Shown: positions 55,061 through 64,000 of the stretch, in pieces
Position numbering within the stretch: the stretch's first letter is position 1
How the letters are laid out: every line of letters starts with the position of its first letter
NCBI GenBank assembly: GCA_913774355.1
Contig: CAJYGB010000034.1
Location: 62,001-126,000 of the forward strand
DNA: 64,000 bases
Source: an uncultured Chryseobacterium sp.
GTDB taxonomy: Bacteria > Bacteroidota > Bacteroidia > Flavobacteriales > Weeksellaceae
Reading direction: 5' to 3'
Notes under the pieces: generated by a model
Told to the model about the DNA's origin: nothing
The model's input: the letters and a program-made list of their open reading frames with translations, nothing else
Databases searched by the model: none
Translations under genes and position numbers: made by a program

Positions 55061-56365
55061 TTATAACCTTTTATCAATATCAGCTTTTGGAAACACTCCT
55101 TTTACATCATAAACGACTCCTTTTGCTTTGACTATCTTGTCTAACTTAAGATTAAGAAATTCTTCATGTGCAACGGTAAGAATTACTGCATCATAGTTTT
55201 CATTATCTTCTGGAAGTTTAGAAAAGAAATTGATCCTATATTCACTTTTTACCTCATTCGGGTCTGCCCATGGATCAAAAGTTATTACTTCTGCACCATA
55301 TTCTTCTAAATTCGTAATCACGTCAATGGCTTTCGAGTTTCTGATATCCGGACAGTTCTCTTTGAATGTAATTCCTAAATTCAAAATTCTCGCTCCTTTC
55401 ACCGTGATATCATTCTTAATCATCAGCTTAACCACCTGTGATGCCACAAAAGCCCCCATTGAATCATTCAATCTCCGGGCTGCCAAAATCAATTCGGAAT
55501 AATAGCCTATTTCCTGTGCCTTTTGCGCTAAATAGAAAGGATCAACTCCAATACAGTGACCACCAACCAAACCGGGCTTAAATTTCAGGAAATTCCATTT
55601 TGTACCGGCTGCTTCCAATACATCATGCGTATCGATATCCATCAGAGAAAAAATTTTGGCAAGCTCATTCATAAAAGCGATATTAAGATCCCTTTGAGAA
55701 TTTTCAATAACTTTAGACGCTTCGGCAACTTTTATGGTGGGTGCCAAATGAGTTCCAGCCGTGATCACAGATCTATATAAATCATCTACCACTTTTCCTA
55801 TTTCAGGAGTAGAACCGGAAGTGACCTTTAATATTTTATCAACCGTGTGTTCTTTATCTCCCGGATTAATTCTTTCAGGTGAATAGCCCACGAAAAAATC
55901 TTCATTAAATGTTAACCCTGATATTCTTTCCAATACAGGAACACATTCCTCTTCGGTAACCCCAGGATAAACCGTCGATTCGTAAATGACAATATCCCCT
56001 TTTTTCAGAACTTTTGCTACAGTTTCGCTTGATTTGTACAAAGGAGTCAAATCGGGTCTGTTATGTTTATCTACGGGTGTCGGAACTGTTATAATATAAA
56101 TATTGGCTCTATTAATATCATCTATCGATGCTGAACAAAATAAACCGTTCCTGCTTTCTGTTAAAAATGGATTGTCCTCTGAAAGAACAGATTGAAGTAC
56201 TTTGTTTTCTACCTCAAAAGTTGTATCTATACCTCTTTTTAGGTCTTCAATTCTCTTTTGACTGATATCGAAACCTATGACCGGATATTGAGTTGCAAAA
56301 AGCCGGGCTAATGGTAACCCCACATATCCTAAGCCAATTACTGCAATTTTGTGTTTACTATTCAT
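55061..56365 (-). CDS. UDP-N-acetylhexosamine 6-dehydrogenase (WbpO/TviB-like)
   Basis: A 434-residue nucleotide-sugar dehydrogenase that oxidises C6 of a UDP-hexose to an uronic acid with two NAD. Domains: N-terminal NAD-binding (IGLGYVGLPLARLFA), middle with GYSPERINPGDKEHTVDKI, and the catalytic cysteine in GGHCIGVDPFYLAQKAQEIGY. The GDKEHTVDKI form points to the N-acetylgalactosamine/glucosamine group (WbpO/TviB) rather than UDP-glucose. The capsule therefore probably contains an acidic HexNAcA residue. It starts right after the Wzc gene. Confidence 0.93.
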   Translation of the reverse strand: MNSKHKIAVIGLGYVGLPLARLFATQYPVIGFDISQKRIEDLKRGIDTTFEVENKVLQSVLSEDNPFLTESRNGLFCSASIDDINRANIYIITVPTPVDKHNRPDLTPLYKSSETVAKVLKKGDIVIYESTVYPGVTEEECVPVLERISGLTFNEDFFVGYSPERINPGDKEHTVDKILKVTSGSTPEIGKVVDDLYRSVITAGTHLAPTIKVAEASKVIENSQRDLNIAFMNELAKIFSLMDIDTHDVLEAAGTKWNFLKFKPGLVGGHCIGVDPFYLAQKAQEIGYYSELILAARRLNDSMGAFVASQVVKLMIKNDITVKGARILNLGITFKENCPDIRNSKAIDVITNLEEYGAEVITFDPWADPNEVKSEYRINFFSKLPEDNENYDAVILTVAHEEFLNLKLDKIVKAKGVVYDVKGVFPKADIDKRL

Positions 56366-56406
56366 TATTTTTATTCATCTTGATGTTTAATTAGAAATTA
56401 AAAGTA

Positions 56407-58782
56407 CTAAAATTTTCCGAACAGTTTTTTCCATAACGGTTGATGTGCTTCGGCTGAATAGCCATAGCCATATTTATAGCCGTATCCATAACCACTATGC
56501 ATCTTATCCACATCATTGAGTACCAAGCCCACATTCTTAATTTTTTTATCTTTGATCTGCTTATTGATAAAAGAAACCAATTCTTTTTCGGTATAGCCGG
56601 AACGTGTTACATAAACGGTTACGTCTGCAACATCTGCAATAAGAAAAGAATCGGTAACCAGCATCAAAGGTGCTGTATCTAAAAGGATATAATCATAATC
56701 GGCTTTTAAACTTTCGATGAGCTCATGATACCTTCCGTTGGATAATAATTCTGTAGGGTTTGGAGTAATGGCACCTGAATAAATTACATCACAATGCGGG
56801 TTGAATGAGGTCGGATGGATAATTTCACCGGTTTTCATTTCGTTATCGTACATGAATTCAGATAAACCGACAAGCCCTCGTCTGCTTTCATTATATCTCT
56901 GCAATTGCGGATTCCGTATATCCGAACCAATGATAATTACTTTTTTGCGTGGAGTAGCAAGGGTTAATGCTAAGTTTACTGAGGTAAATGTTTTCCCTTC
57001 ACCTTTTACAGTAGACGTTACGAAAATCACATTACCTTTTTTTCCCTTTGGAAGCATAAAATTAATATTGGTGATAAGTATCCTGAACGCTTCCGCCAAA
57101 GCTGACAAATCGTTAACCTGTACGATTTCCTGCTCCCCTTTCTCTAGAGAAGGCAGTTCACCAATAACGGTAACTCCCTTTGCTAACTTTTCCAGATCAT
57201 TTTTAGATTTAATCTTATTATTAAATAATTCTGTCAGATAGATGATCCCAAAAGGGACCGACAAACCTATGATCAAGGCTGCTAAGTAGATAATTAATCG
57301 TTTAGGAGACACCGGAGAAGGATTTGTCAGCGCATCATCTACAATCCTTGCTTTTGGAGCGGCAATCGCTAAAGATATCGCTGCTTCTTCTCTTTTCTGT
57401 AATAATAATAAATAAAGCTGTTCTTTTATATTCTGCTGTCTTTCAATACTTCTGAATATTTTTTCCTGAACAGGAATCTTTGAAATTCTTCCTGACAAAC
57501 GGTTCTGTTCGTCCAAAATATTATTTCTTGAAATCTGAAGTGCCGATCTGCTTTTTTGTAAACTCTGTACAATTGAACTTCGCATACTGTTGATTTGCGA
57601 AGTGATGTCCTGAACAATTGGGTTTGCGGTCGTTGAATTTTCCAGCAAACGGTTCCTTTCAATAACCAGCTGATTATAATTTCCGATATCGGATGAAGTA
57701 TCAGCATCTGAAAGCCCTACATTTAAAGGTAAAACCTGATAGTTTCCCTGCCTGCCGATTGAGCTTAATAAACTATTCACCAATTCAAGCTGCGATTCAT
57801 TTTCAATCTGCTTTTCTCTTCCTGAAGCAGCCGTTTTTAAAGAAAGTTCCGCTTCGGTCTGAATATCGGCTATATTGTTCTGTACCTTAAAACTTTGTTT
57901 CTGAGATTCTACATCTCCCAGCTCCTTACTGATCAAAGTAATTCTTTCATCAATGAAGTTTGCCGTTTTCTGTGCCTCCGAATTTTTATCCAGATTGGCT
58001 TCCCTGTTATAATTTACGGCCAGGCGATTCAGAATATCTTCAGACTTTTCTGGAACCGGATCGGTGATGGCAATTTTCAGGACGGTCGCTTCTTTCTGTA
58101 CCAGACTTACATTTAATTTGGAAAGATAAGATCTTGTCCTGTCCATAGCAGACATAAACTGAAGCTTAAAGATATCTTCCGGTTTAGTTGCTTTGTACGC
58201 CGAATTTTTCTGAAATATTACTACACCAAACGGCAGTGATACGGCTTTATTCAAGGGAGCTTTAATAGACTGTTTAAAACTTTCTGATTCAAGGATAATA
58301 TTACCACCTGCAATTTTCGCAGTAACTTCTTTAGAAGGGTAAACACCTTTATTTTTTTCACTAATGACTCTTACAAAGAAGGGCGTACTGTCTTTATAAA
58401 GCTCAGTTTCTTTTAATTTTCCTTTGGAATAGATTGTGGTTTCTAACGACAGTTCTCTAACGACAGAAAGCATCAGCTTTTTCGACTTTAATATCTCTAT
58501 TTCATTGTCAACCGAATTGGTTCCCATCCCGCCAATTCCACCAAGCTCTGAAATAACGGACATCTCCGGCTGACCTGAGGTTGATTTTTTAACTTCTTTA
58601 ATTAATAAGGTAGATTCAGTAGTATAAACGGGTATGCTATATCTTAAAAAAAACCATGCAATAATAATGGCACTGATACCAGCAATTACAAACCAATACC
58701 AACGGTAAAGATATGGTTTAATAATTTCCCTAATGTTAAGATCTTCTTCCTGAAATTCTTCCTGATTCTTGATGTAATCCAC
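56407..58782 (-). CDS. Wzc-type chain-length regulator and tyrosine kinase (right system)
   Basis: A 791-residue protein with the same layout as the one at 33.7 kb: N-terminal helix ([18 protein letters not shown]), periplasmic Wzz domain with coiled-coil, a second helix near residue 505 ([22 protein letters not shown]), and a BY-kinase with [25 protein letters not shown] and [14 protein letters not shown]. The tail has a tyrosine cluster ([15 protein letters not shown]) that is the autophosphorylation target. The start codon appears to be GTG at 58782. It sits directly after the Wza gene, the usual order for export of capsule. Confidence 0.95.
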   Translation of the reverse strand: MDYIKNQEEFQEEDLNIREIIKPYLYRWYWFVIAGISAIIIAWFFLRYSIPVYTTESTLLIKEVKKSTSGQPEMSVISELGGIGGMGTNSVDNEIEILKSKKLMLSVVRELSLETTIYSKGKLKETELYKDSTPFFVRVISEKNKGVYPSKEVTAKIAGGNIILESESFKQSIKAPLNKAVSLPFGVVIFQKNSAYKATKPEDIFKLQFMSAMDRTRSYLSKLNVSLVQKEATVLKIAITDPVPEKSEDILNRLAVNYNREANLDKNSEAQKTANFIDERITLISKELGDVESQKQSFKVQNNIADIQTEAELSLKTAASGREKQIENESQLELVNSLLSSIGRQGNYQVLPLNVGLSDADTSSDIGNYNQLVIERNRLLENSTTANPIVQDITSQINSMRSSIVQSLQKSRSALQISRNNILDEQNRLSGRISKIPVQEKIFRSIERQQNIKEQLYLLLLQKREEAAISLAIAAPKARIVDDALTNPSPVSPKRLIIYLAALIIGLSVPFGIIYLTELFNNKIKSKNDLEKLAKGVTVIGELPSLEKGEQEIVQVNDLSALAEAFRILITNINFMLPKGKKGNVIFVTSTVKGEGKTFTSVNLALTLATPRKKVIIIGSDIRNPQLQRYNESRRGLVGLSEFMYDNEMKTGEIIHPTSFNPHCDVIYSGAITPNPTELLSNGRYHELIESLKADYDYILLDTAPLMLVTDSFLIADVADVTVYVTRSGYTEKELVSFINKQIKDKKIKNVGLVLNDVDKMHSGYGYGYKYGYGYSAEAHQPLWKKLFGKF

Positions 58783-58809
58783 TACTGATTTGGTGTAACT
58801 TGTTAAATA

Positions 58810-59619
58810 TTAATTTTTTGTCAATGCTAAAACTCCAATGACTAACGATGCAATTACGGAAGCCACGGATATGTATAATCCCGTATTAGGGTCCACTCTT
58901 GCCGATTTTTCCCTGTTGGCATTCGGCTGAACGTAAATAACATCATTTTGTTTTAAATAATAATACGGAGAATTGATAAACTGAGCACTTGTTAAATCCA
59001 CTCTTTCTTTAGTAATTTGCCCATCAACATTTCTGACAACCAACACATTTGTTCTGATCCCAAATGGCGTCGCATCCCCTGCGAGGCCCAATGCTCCAAG
59101 TAAAGTGGTTCCTCCGTCAGGAATAACGTATTGACCGGGCTTGTTCACCTCTCCTAATATGGAAACCTTAAAATTGATCAGTTTTAGATCGACAACCGGA
59201 TTTTTTACATAAGCAGAAATAAGATCAACCAGCTTTGAGCGCAGAGTTTCAACATTCTCACCTTTGGTACTTACTATTCCAATTTGTGGGAAAGTGATAT
59301 TCCCATCAGTGTCTACAATATAAGTAGATCCTGAAACAGGAACCTGCTGAGGAAGACTGTTTGAACTGGGAACTGTATATTGAGTTGTAGTTGTACTTGA
59401 TGAATAAGATTGATTGAAAGGCTTAACCACATCCATATCCTTTGCCGTAACCGTAATAATCAACTGATCTCCCGGCTGGAAAGTAATTCTGCTGTTTTTA
59501 ATTGAGTTGTCAAGGGCAATACTCTCGATATCTTTCATATAGGTAATCTCCTGTCGGGGCGCACAAGAGAATACCACCAAGCTTAACGTACCGACTAAAA
59601 TATATTTCTTAAAATTCAT
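58810..59619 (-). CDS. Wza-type outer-membrane polysaccharide export lipoprotein
   Basis: From the ATG at 59619 it is 269 residues; the longer frame begins at a GTG and is less likely. The signal ends in a lipobox before Cys19 (LSLVVFSC). The body has the polysaccharide export domain (FQPGDQLIITVTAKD), an SLBB domain (SILGEVNKPGQYVIPDGGTTLLGALGLAG) and a single C-terminal helix (YISVASVIASLVIGVLALTKN). Having both a lipid anchor and a terminal helix is typical of Bacteroidota Wza proteins. It is the only Wza in the locus, which carries two Wzc genes. Confidence 0.94.
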   Translation of the reverse strand: MNFKKYILVGTLSLVVFSCAPRQEITYMKDIESIALDNSIKNSRITFQPGDQLIITVTAKDMDVVKPFNQSYSSSTTTTQYTVPSSNSLPQQVPVSGSTYIVDTDGNITFPQIGIVSTKGENVETLRSKLVDLISAYVKNPVVDLKLINFKVSILGEVNKPGQYVIPDGGTTLLGALGLAGDATPFGIRTNVLVVRNVDGQITKERVDLTSAQFINSPYYYLKQNDVIYVQPNANREKSARVDPNTGLYISVASVIASLVIGVLALTKN

Positions 59620-59693
59620 TTCTTTTGATATTTTTTTCACAAAAATAGGATTATTATTTTCTAAATAAAATTTGTTTTCAGTTATATTAAAAC

Positions 59694-61682
59694 TTATAAA
59701 GTAACATCCGGTTCTCCAAGCAACAGCTCCGTTTGTTCTAAAGAATCAGTTTTTTTATCCAAAGCTTCAAACTGAGAGTTATTGCTTATAAATTCAGGCA
59801 CAATAGCTTTCAAAAGGGTGACCACCTGTATTTTATCTCTTTTAACTGCTGACTTCACAATTTCTTTACATAAAAGATCTATTTGCTCAAATGCAACGCA
59901 AGGATCCTTTGAGATCATTATTTTTTCATGATGAGTAGGAATTGTTGTAGCATTGTCGCTCAGCAATTCTTCATATAATTTTTCACCAGGTCTCAGGCCG
60001 ATAAATTTGATCTGGATATCCACATCCGGTGTGTATCCGGAGAGCTTAATCATTCTTCTTGCCAGATCTAAAATTTTCACGGGTTCTCCCATATCAAATA
60101 CATAGATTTCTCCGCCTCCTCCCATAGTCCCTGCCTGAAGAACCAGCTCACATGCCTCGGATATCGTCATAAAATACCGGATAATATCAGGATGGGTAAT
60201 CGTTACCGGACCACCTTTTTCAATCTGTTTTCTGAAATGCGGAATAACGGAGCCGTTTGATCCCAACACATTACCGAAACGCGTGGTAATGAATTTCGTA
60301 ACGTTACCTTCCGAATTTTGCAGAGACTGCACAAAAAGCTCTGCCGTTCGTTTTGAAGCCCCCATGACATTGGTCGGATTGACCGCCTTATCCGTTGAGA
60401 CCATGACAAATCGGTTCACTTTATATTTTTTAGAAAGAAGAGCAAGGTTTTTGGTGCCTAAAACATTAACAAAAATAGCTTCATGCGGGTTTTCTTCTAT
60501 TAAAGGAACATGCTTGTAAGCGGCAGCATGGTAAACCATTGAAAACTGATATATTTCAAATATCTTCTCTAATCTGTAGCTGTTTGAAATATCCGCCAAC
60601 ACAAACTTAAACTCCTGTTCCGGGAATTTCTCCAGTAATTCCAGTTCCAATTCGTATAAGGGAGATTCCGCCTGATCCAGCACTACAATTAAAGAAGGGT
60701 TAAACTGAGCAACCTGTCTTACGATTTCGCTTCCGATAGAACCTGCTCCTCCAGTTACCAGTACATTTTTTTCAAAATGTCTTTTTCTTACTTCTTCATT
60801 TTCAATCTTTATGGGTCTGCGGTTTAAAAGATCCTCGATCTGTAAATGACGGATTCCTCCTACCAGATCAGAATCCCGCATCTTGCTTAAAGTGGGGGCC
60901 TTCAGAACTTTCAGGCCATGATCCAGTGCACAGGTCATCCATTCTTCAAGTTCCTGCTTCGACATTATTTCTTTAATGATCAAAACCGCATCAAACTGAC
61001 TCATGATAGGTTTGTTTCCACAAAATTTATCAATATTATAGATTTTATGGCCTAACAGCAATGCTTTGTGGGAATCTGATCTCCTGGTAAGGAAACCTTC
61101 TAAACGGTATGGATAGTTGGGATTGTGTAAAATGGCTCTTGCTAAAGAGACAGAGGCATCCCCGACCCCTACCACCGCCACCCTAATCTTGGATGCGGAC
61201 CCTTTGAAATCGATCAGAACATTAAAAAACTGTTTGATAAACATCCTGAAAAAAAACATAACCGTTACCGAAACAAAAAAATAAAGAAACAGATATGGAT
61301 ATAAAAACAAAGATTTTCCCAGCCAGATTTCAATTAAGAAATTAATGATAATCAAAGTAACTAATGTGCTTCCAGATGACAAAATAATTTTAAAAAAATC
61401 AAAAAATGTAGAATGTCTTATGACGCCTGCATAAGTTTTAAAAACAAACATAAACAGGATATTGATCCCTATCAGTAAAAGTTTCTGTTCTAAGATATAT
61501 TGCGGAAAATGAATTTTTACATGTAGATTTTCAAGAAAAAAGTGAGAAAGAAATATGGATAGCAGCACTATTGAAATATCAATAAGAATAACCGACCACC
61601 TAGGGATATATCTCAATTCTGTGAGCTTAACAATATTATCTCCGTTGTAAATAGCATTAAAAGCATCATATAGCTTTTTCAT
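59694..61682 (-). CDS. Membrane UDP-GlcNAc 4,6-dehydratase (FlaA1/PglF/WbpM type)
   Basis: A 662-residue protein with four N-terminal helices (WSVILIDISIVLLSIFLSHFF, YPYLFLYFFVSVTVMFFFRMF), a CoA-binding-like domain (about 165-290) and an extended SDR domain from about 310 (VLVTGGAGSIGSEIVRQV) with STDKAVNPTNVMGASKR holding the Met-x3-Lys pair typical of these dehydratases. It makes UDP-2-acetamido-2,6-dideoxy-4-keto-glucose in the inner membrane. It is the first gene of the locus. Its product is the likely feed for the PglE/PglD-like genes at 37-39 kb. Confidence 0.93.
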   Translation of the reverse strand: MKKLYDAFNAIYNGDNIVKLTELRYIPRWSVILIDISIVLLSIFLSHFFLENLHVKIHFPQYILEQKLLLIGINILFMFVFKTYAGVIRHSTFFDFFKIILSSGSTLVTLIIINFLIEIWLGKSLFLYPYLFLYFFVSVTVMFFFRMFIKQFFNVLIDFKGSASKIRVAVVGVGDASVSLARAILHNPNYPYRLEGFLTRRSDSHKALLLGHKIYNIDKFCGNKPIMSQFDAVLIIKEIMSKQELEEWMTCALDHGLKVLKAPTLSKMRDSDLVGGIRHLQIEDLLNRRPIKIENEEVRKRHFEKNVLVTGGAGSIGSEIVRQVAQFNPSLIVVLDQAESPLYELELELLEKFPEQEFKFVLADISNSYRLEKIFEIYQFSMVYHAAAYKHVPLIEENPHEAIFVNVLGTKNLALLSKKYKVNRFVMVSTDKAVNPTNVMGASKRTAELFVQSLQNSEGNVTKFITTRFGNVLGSNGSVIPHFRKQIEKGGPVTITHPDIIRYFMTISEACELVLQAGTMGGGGEIYVFDMGEPVKILDLARRMIKLSGYTPDVDIQIKFIGLRPGEKLYEELLSDNATTIPTHHEKIMISKDPCVAFEQIDLLCKEIVKSAVKRDKIQVVTLLKAIVPEFISNNSQFEALDKKTDSLEQTELLLGEPDVTL

Positions 61683-61712
61683 CCCGCATTTTTGGTGTTT
61701 AATTTAATTTTG

Positions 61713-61720
61713 CAAATCTA
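61713..61720 (-). promoter_or_regulatory. -7 box of the polysaccharide locus
   Basis: Minus-strand TAGATTTG fits TAnnTTTG, 30 bases before the first gene of the locus. No TTG at the right spacing was seen. No JUMPstart-like or UpxY-type element was recognised in the roughly 300-base gap upstream. Confidence 0.4.
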
Positions 61721-61939
61721 ACAATATTATGATGATAAAAAAATTAAATATTATAAATCATTCCATTATAAAACATACAAAACTGATTATCAAAATATTA
61801 AATAAAATACTCATCTAGAAATAACTAAAGACAGATCTATGCATATAAAATTTCTCCGATGATCTTTTTGCTGTGCAAATAGAGTTCTATGCAGAGTCAA
61901 AAGACAGCTATGCATCAATGCTTCTGAAATACTATAAAA

Positions 61940-61965
61940 ATTCCCGAAGCATCTGCTCCGGGAAT
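61940..61965 (-). terminator. Terminator after the small membrane protein gene
   Basis: Arms attcccg (61940-61946) and cgggaat (61959-61965), extended by an inner agca/tgct pairing, are followed on the minus strand by TTTTTA. It separates the right-edge genes from the polysaccharide locus. Confidence 0.75.
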
Positions 61966-61981
61966 ATGATGTTCTTTATTA

Positions 61982-62221
61982 TTAATTTTTTTCAATTCCT
62001 CTTTTCTTATTTGAAACAGCAAATGCCAGAACAACTGCCGTTATAAAAAGCGCAGGAATATATTCATCTATAGGAACTGAACCAGGATCTCCCGGTCCTG
62101 CAGGGGTACTTTTTTCCTCCATTTCAGAAGTTTCAGGCTGATCGTAAATATAAGGATTGCCAGATTGAGCCAGCGAGAAGCCGGAAACCATCAGCGAAAA
62201 TATGATAATTATCTTTTTCAT
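61982..62221 (-). CDS. Small signal-peptide membrane protein
   Basis: A 79-residue protein with an N-terminal signal peptide (IIIIFSLMVSGFSLAQS), a Pro/Glu/Gly-rich short segment (TPAGPGDPGSVPIDEY) and one C-terminal helix (IPALFITAVVLAFAVSNKKR) with a basic tail. Small proteins of this form commonly follow T9SS cargo genes in flavobacteria. It is 1 base after the end of the T9SS gene. Its function is unknown. Confidence 0.8.
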   Translation of the reverse strand: MKKIIIIFSLMVSGFSLAQSGNPYIYDQPETSEMEEKSTPAGPGDPGSVPIDEYIPALFITAVVLAFAVSNKKRGIEKN

Positions 62222-62222
62222 T

Positions 62223-64000
62223 TTATTTAATTATTTTTTGAGTAAATTGTTTTCCTTCGGAGACGGCTTTAAGGATATATATTCCTTTTGTCTGAAGTTT
62301 TACAATTACTGATTTAGAATTGGCTGATATCTGCTGAATTTTTCTTCCGGCAGCATCGAAAACTTCAACAGATTGGATATTATGATGATTTCTCACTACG
62401 AAGTCTTCACCATCTCTGTAAACTTCAAAAGATTTCTTTTCAGCCTCGTTTGTAGATAAAACATTTAATTTATATACGATCTCAAATCTGTTGGTAAAAT
62501 CTCCTGCATTTGCCGAGAAAGTATAGTTTCCTGATTGCAGATTGGTATATGTTCCGTTTTGCTTATCATGAAGGTAGATTGGCTGACCGTGTGTAAATAG
62601 ACCTTCTTTGTGAGACAGGGAAATTGTAAAATCCCCGTTTTCAAAATGCTTGTTACCTAATGGCACAACATCATTGATATGAAAAGGCGCCTTACCCTGA
62701 ATCACCAGTTTTTCAGTTCCTGCCAAACTGTAGAATGCATCAGAACCCATTCCCATTGCTCTTGAATCGTACCCATCGTAAGCATCAGATGCCCCTTGGT
62801 TGTAAGTGATGGCCTGAGTAAGAGCATTTCCATAAGATGTGGTCAGTCTGATCCAATATTTACCCTCTGCAGGATTTACATTTTTATTCGTCGTAACAGC
62901 CGCTGCTGAAGTACGCATGGCATTTGTAAATGTCGCAGCTGTTCCATTAATTGATTTTACGATAAAACCTTGACTGATCTTAGCAAAACTGCCTAAAGAA
63001 TTCAGTGATGCAGAACTGTAAGACTGGGTGTTTGGTGCTTCGGTCCAGGTTCCTGACTGCGCATTGAAAGTAGCGAAGCCTACATTCACTGAGGTATTCC
63101 CGGTTTGTGTCGTAACATTTCCTGTTGTATTATCCCAGAACCATAAGGTCGGTTCAATGGCTGAATTGTTGGCCGTATAAAAATCGGTCAGACTGACGTT
63201 TGAAGGATAAGGATTACCAATTAAATTATATCCGTCTCCGGCATTACTCAAGGCTACATTGATCGTCCCGTTGTTAGGAACCTGGGAAACTCCTCCGAAA
63301 ACCAGACTTGCATTGGTAGCCGGAACTTTTACCGAATAGCCTTTTCCTGCATTGTTGGTGAAGTTGGCATTGTCATTCGCAACCGTCGGATATAAATTGG
63401 TTGCCGGATCATAGCTCATCACATACAATGGAGCTGTAGATGAAGAACCGTTGGCATACGCCGTAAATAAGTTCTGGTTGGCAACAGGGGAAGACCAGAA
63501 AGCATATTTGTTCTGCACGCTCGCTGAATTTTTAAGCACTTTGAATGCTCCTGTCTGATTCAGAACTCCCGAGTCTTTGATGACAAGATTACCTCCGTCT
63601 TCTACCGTTACGTCTGCAGCATTAATCGTATTTGTCCCGTTAATTTCCAGAACGCCGCCGTTTTTAATGGTGATGCTTTTTGAGGTAAAAGCAGGTTGTG
63701 AAGTTGTTGAGTAAGTTCCGGCAATTATTGCTTCTATAGTAGCTGAAGGAGTACCGCTTGACCATACTGTACCGTTCCATATAGTGTTTGTATAAGGTGT
63801 GATATAAATATCATCAATATTCATTCTTCCAGAACCTGAAATCTTTTCAATTCTTAATCTTATGTTACCTGTTAAATTTAAAGTAAATTCCACGGGAGTC
63901 AAAGTTGTTGATGTCGTATTAATTTGAGAACTTACAAAAGCATTCCAAGTAGAGCCTCCATCTGTTGACGCTTTGAGTACCCATGAAGTATTTGCATCCG
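62223..64000 (-). CDS. Large secreted protein with T9SS type A sorting domain, 5' end outside window
   Basis: The frame stays open to the right edge past the first possible start near 63902, reading through an ASTDGGSTWNAF motif, so the gene begins outside the window; 592 residues are visible. It contains a region of repeated strand motifs in the style of autotransporter-like or adhesin passengers (GVLEINGTNTINAADVTVEDG), a Ser/Asn-rich middle, and the closing type A sorting domain (FEVYRDGEDFVVRNHHNIQSVEVFDAAGRKIQQI ... GIYILKAVSEGKQFTQKIIK). It is exported through Sec and T9SS to the surface. It probably functions as an adhesin or similar surface protein; its specific role is unknown. Confidence 0.9.
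   Translation of the reverse strand, partial: DANTSWVLKASTDGGSTWNAFVSSQINTTSTTLTPVEFTLNLTGNIRLRIEKISGSGRMNIDDIYITPYTNTIWNGTVWSSGTPSATIEAIIAGTYSTTSQPAFTSKSITIKNGGVLEINGTNTINAADVTVEDGGNLVIKDSGVLNQTGAFKVLKNSASVQNKYAFWSSPVANQNLFTAYANGSSSTAPLYVMSYDPATNLYPTVANDNANFTNNAGKGYSVKVPATNASLVFGGVSQVPNNGTINVALSNAGDGYNLIGNPYPSNVSLTDFYTANNSAIEPTLWFWDNTTGNVTTQTGNTSVNVGFATFNAQSGTWTEAPNTQSYSSASLNSLGSFAKISQGFIVKSINGTAATFTNAMRTSAAAVTTNKNVNPAEGKYWIRLTTSYGNALTQAITYNQGASDAYDGYDSRAMGMGSDAFYSLAGTEKLVIQGKAPFHINDVVPLGNKHFENGDFTISLSHKEGLFTHGQPIYLHDKQNGTYTNLQSGNYTFSANAGDFTNRFEIVYKLNVLSTNEAEKKSFEVYRDGEDFVVRNHHNIQSVEVFDAAGRKIQQISANSKSVIVKLQTKGIYILKAVSEGKQFTQKIIK

Noticed and set aside
57426..57707. Frame within the right-system Wzc in another phase
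   Set aside because: It overlaps the intact Wzc frame and has no motifs.
62223..63902. Full gene starting at a TTG near 63902
   Set aside because: The frame stays open to the window edge with typical cargo motifs, so the true start lies outside.

Overview
The window looks like a chromosome fragment from a flavobacterium of the Chryseobacterium/Weeksellaceae type. Supporting signs are proteins with type IX secretion (T9SS) sorting domains, a PorX regulator, a fused LpxC-FabZ enzyme, promoters of the Bacteroidota form TTG-N17-23-TAnnTTTG, a low-GC coding style, and a Chryseobacterium-style double-glycine leader peptide. The genus is inferred by eye; no database search was run.

Bases 1-20,900 are mostly housekeeping. 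In order they hold a truncated ABC exporter, lptB with an unusual C-terminal extension, an unrecognised 242-residue protein followed by a bacteriocin-like peptide gene, hemB, a protein that is almost only a T9SS sorting domain, an ABC-2 export pair, and an outer-membrane beta-barrel protein with sucD. Next comes a lipid A run read leftward: lpxD, lpxC/fabZ, lpxA, a small secreted protein, efp and a second lpxD-like gene. An HD-domain hydrolase gene sits divergent from porX. Then come xth, an RlpA-family gene and rimO.

Bases 20,993-61,682 are one long surface-polysaccharide locus, all on the minus strand, so its first gene is at the right end. It looks like two Wzx/Wzy-type systems in tandem. 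The right-hand system (61.7 to about 36.3 kb) has an FlaA1/PglF-type dehydratase, a Wza lipoprotein, a Wzc kinase, a UDP-sugar dehydrogenase, the CapE/CapF/CapG set for UDP-L-FucNAc, an EpsG-type polymerase, a flippase, an O-acyltransferase, several glycosyltransferases and a PglC/D/E-like set for a bacillosamine-type sugar. The left-hand system (36.1-21.0 kb) has its own Wzc, flippase, EpsG polymerase, two acetyltransferases, four glycosyltransferases, a PslG-like glycoside hydrolase, a zinc-knuckle epimerase, RfbC and a WcaJ/WbaP-type priming transferase. Only one Wza is present, so the two systems may share an exporter. A hairpin at 37.0 kb and a promoter-like -7 box at 36.1 kb support separate transcription. 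The stretch from about 39.6 to 51.2 kb looks more AT-rich than its surroundings, as expected for exchangeable serotype genes.

The right edge carries a small membrane protein and the 3' part of a large T9SS-secreted protein whose start lies outside the window. No tRNA, rRNA, CRISPR array, transposase or phage gene was seen. Several short dispersed repeats and palindromes occur between genes.
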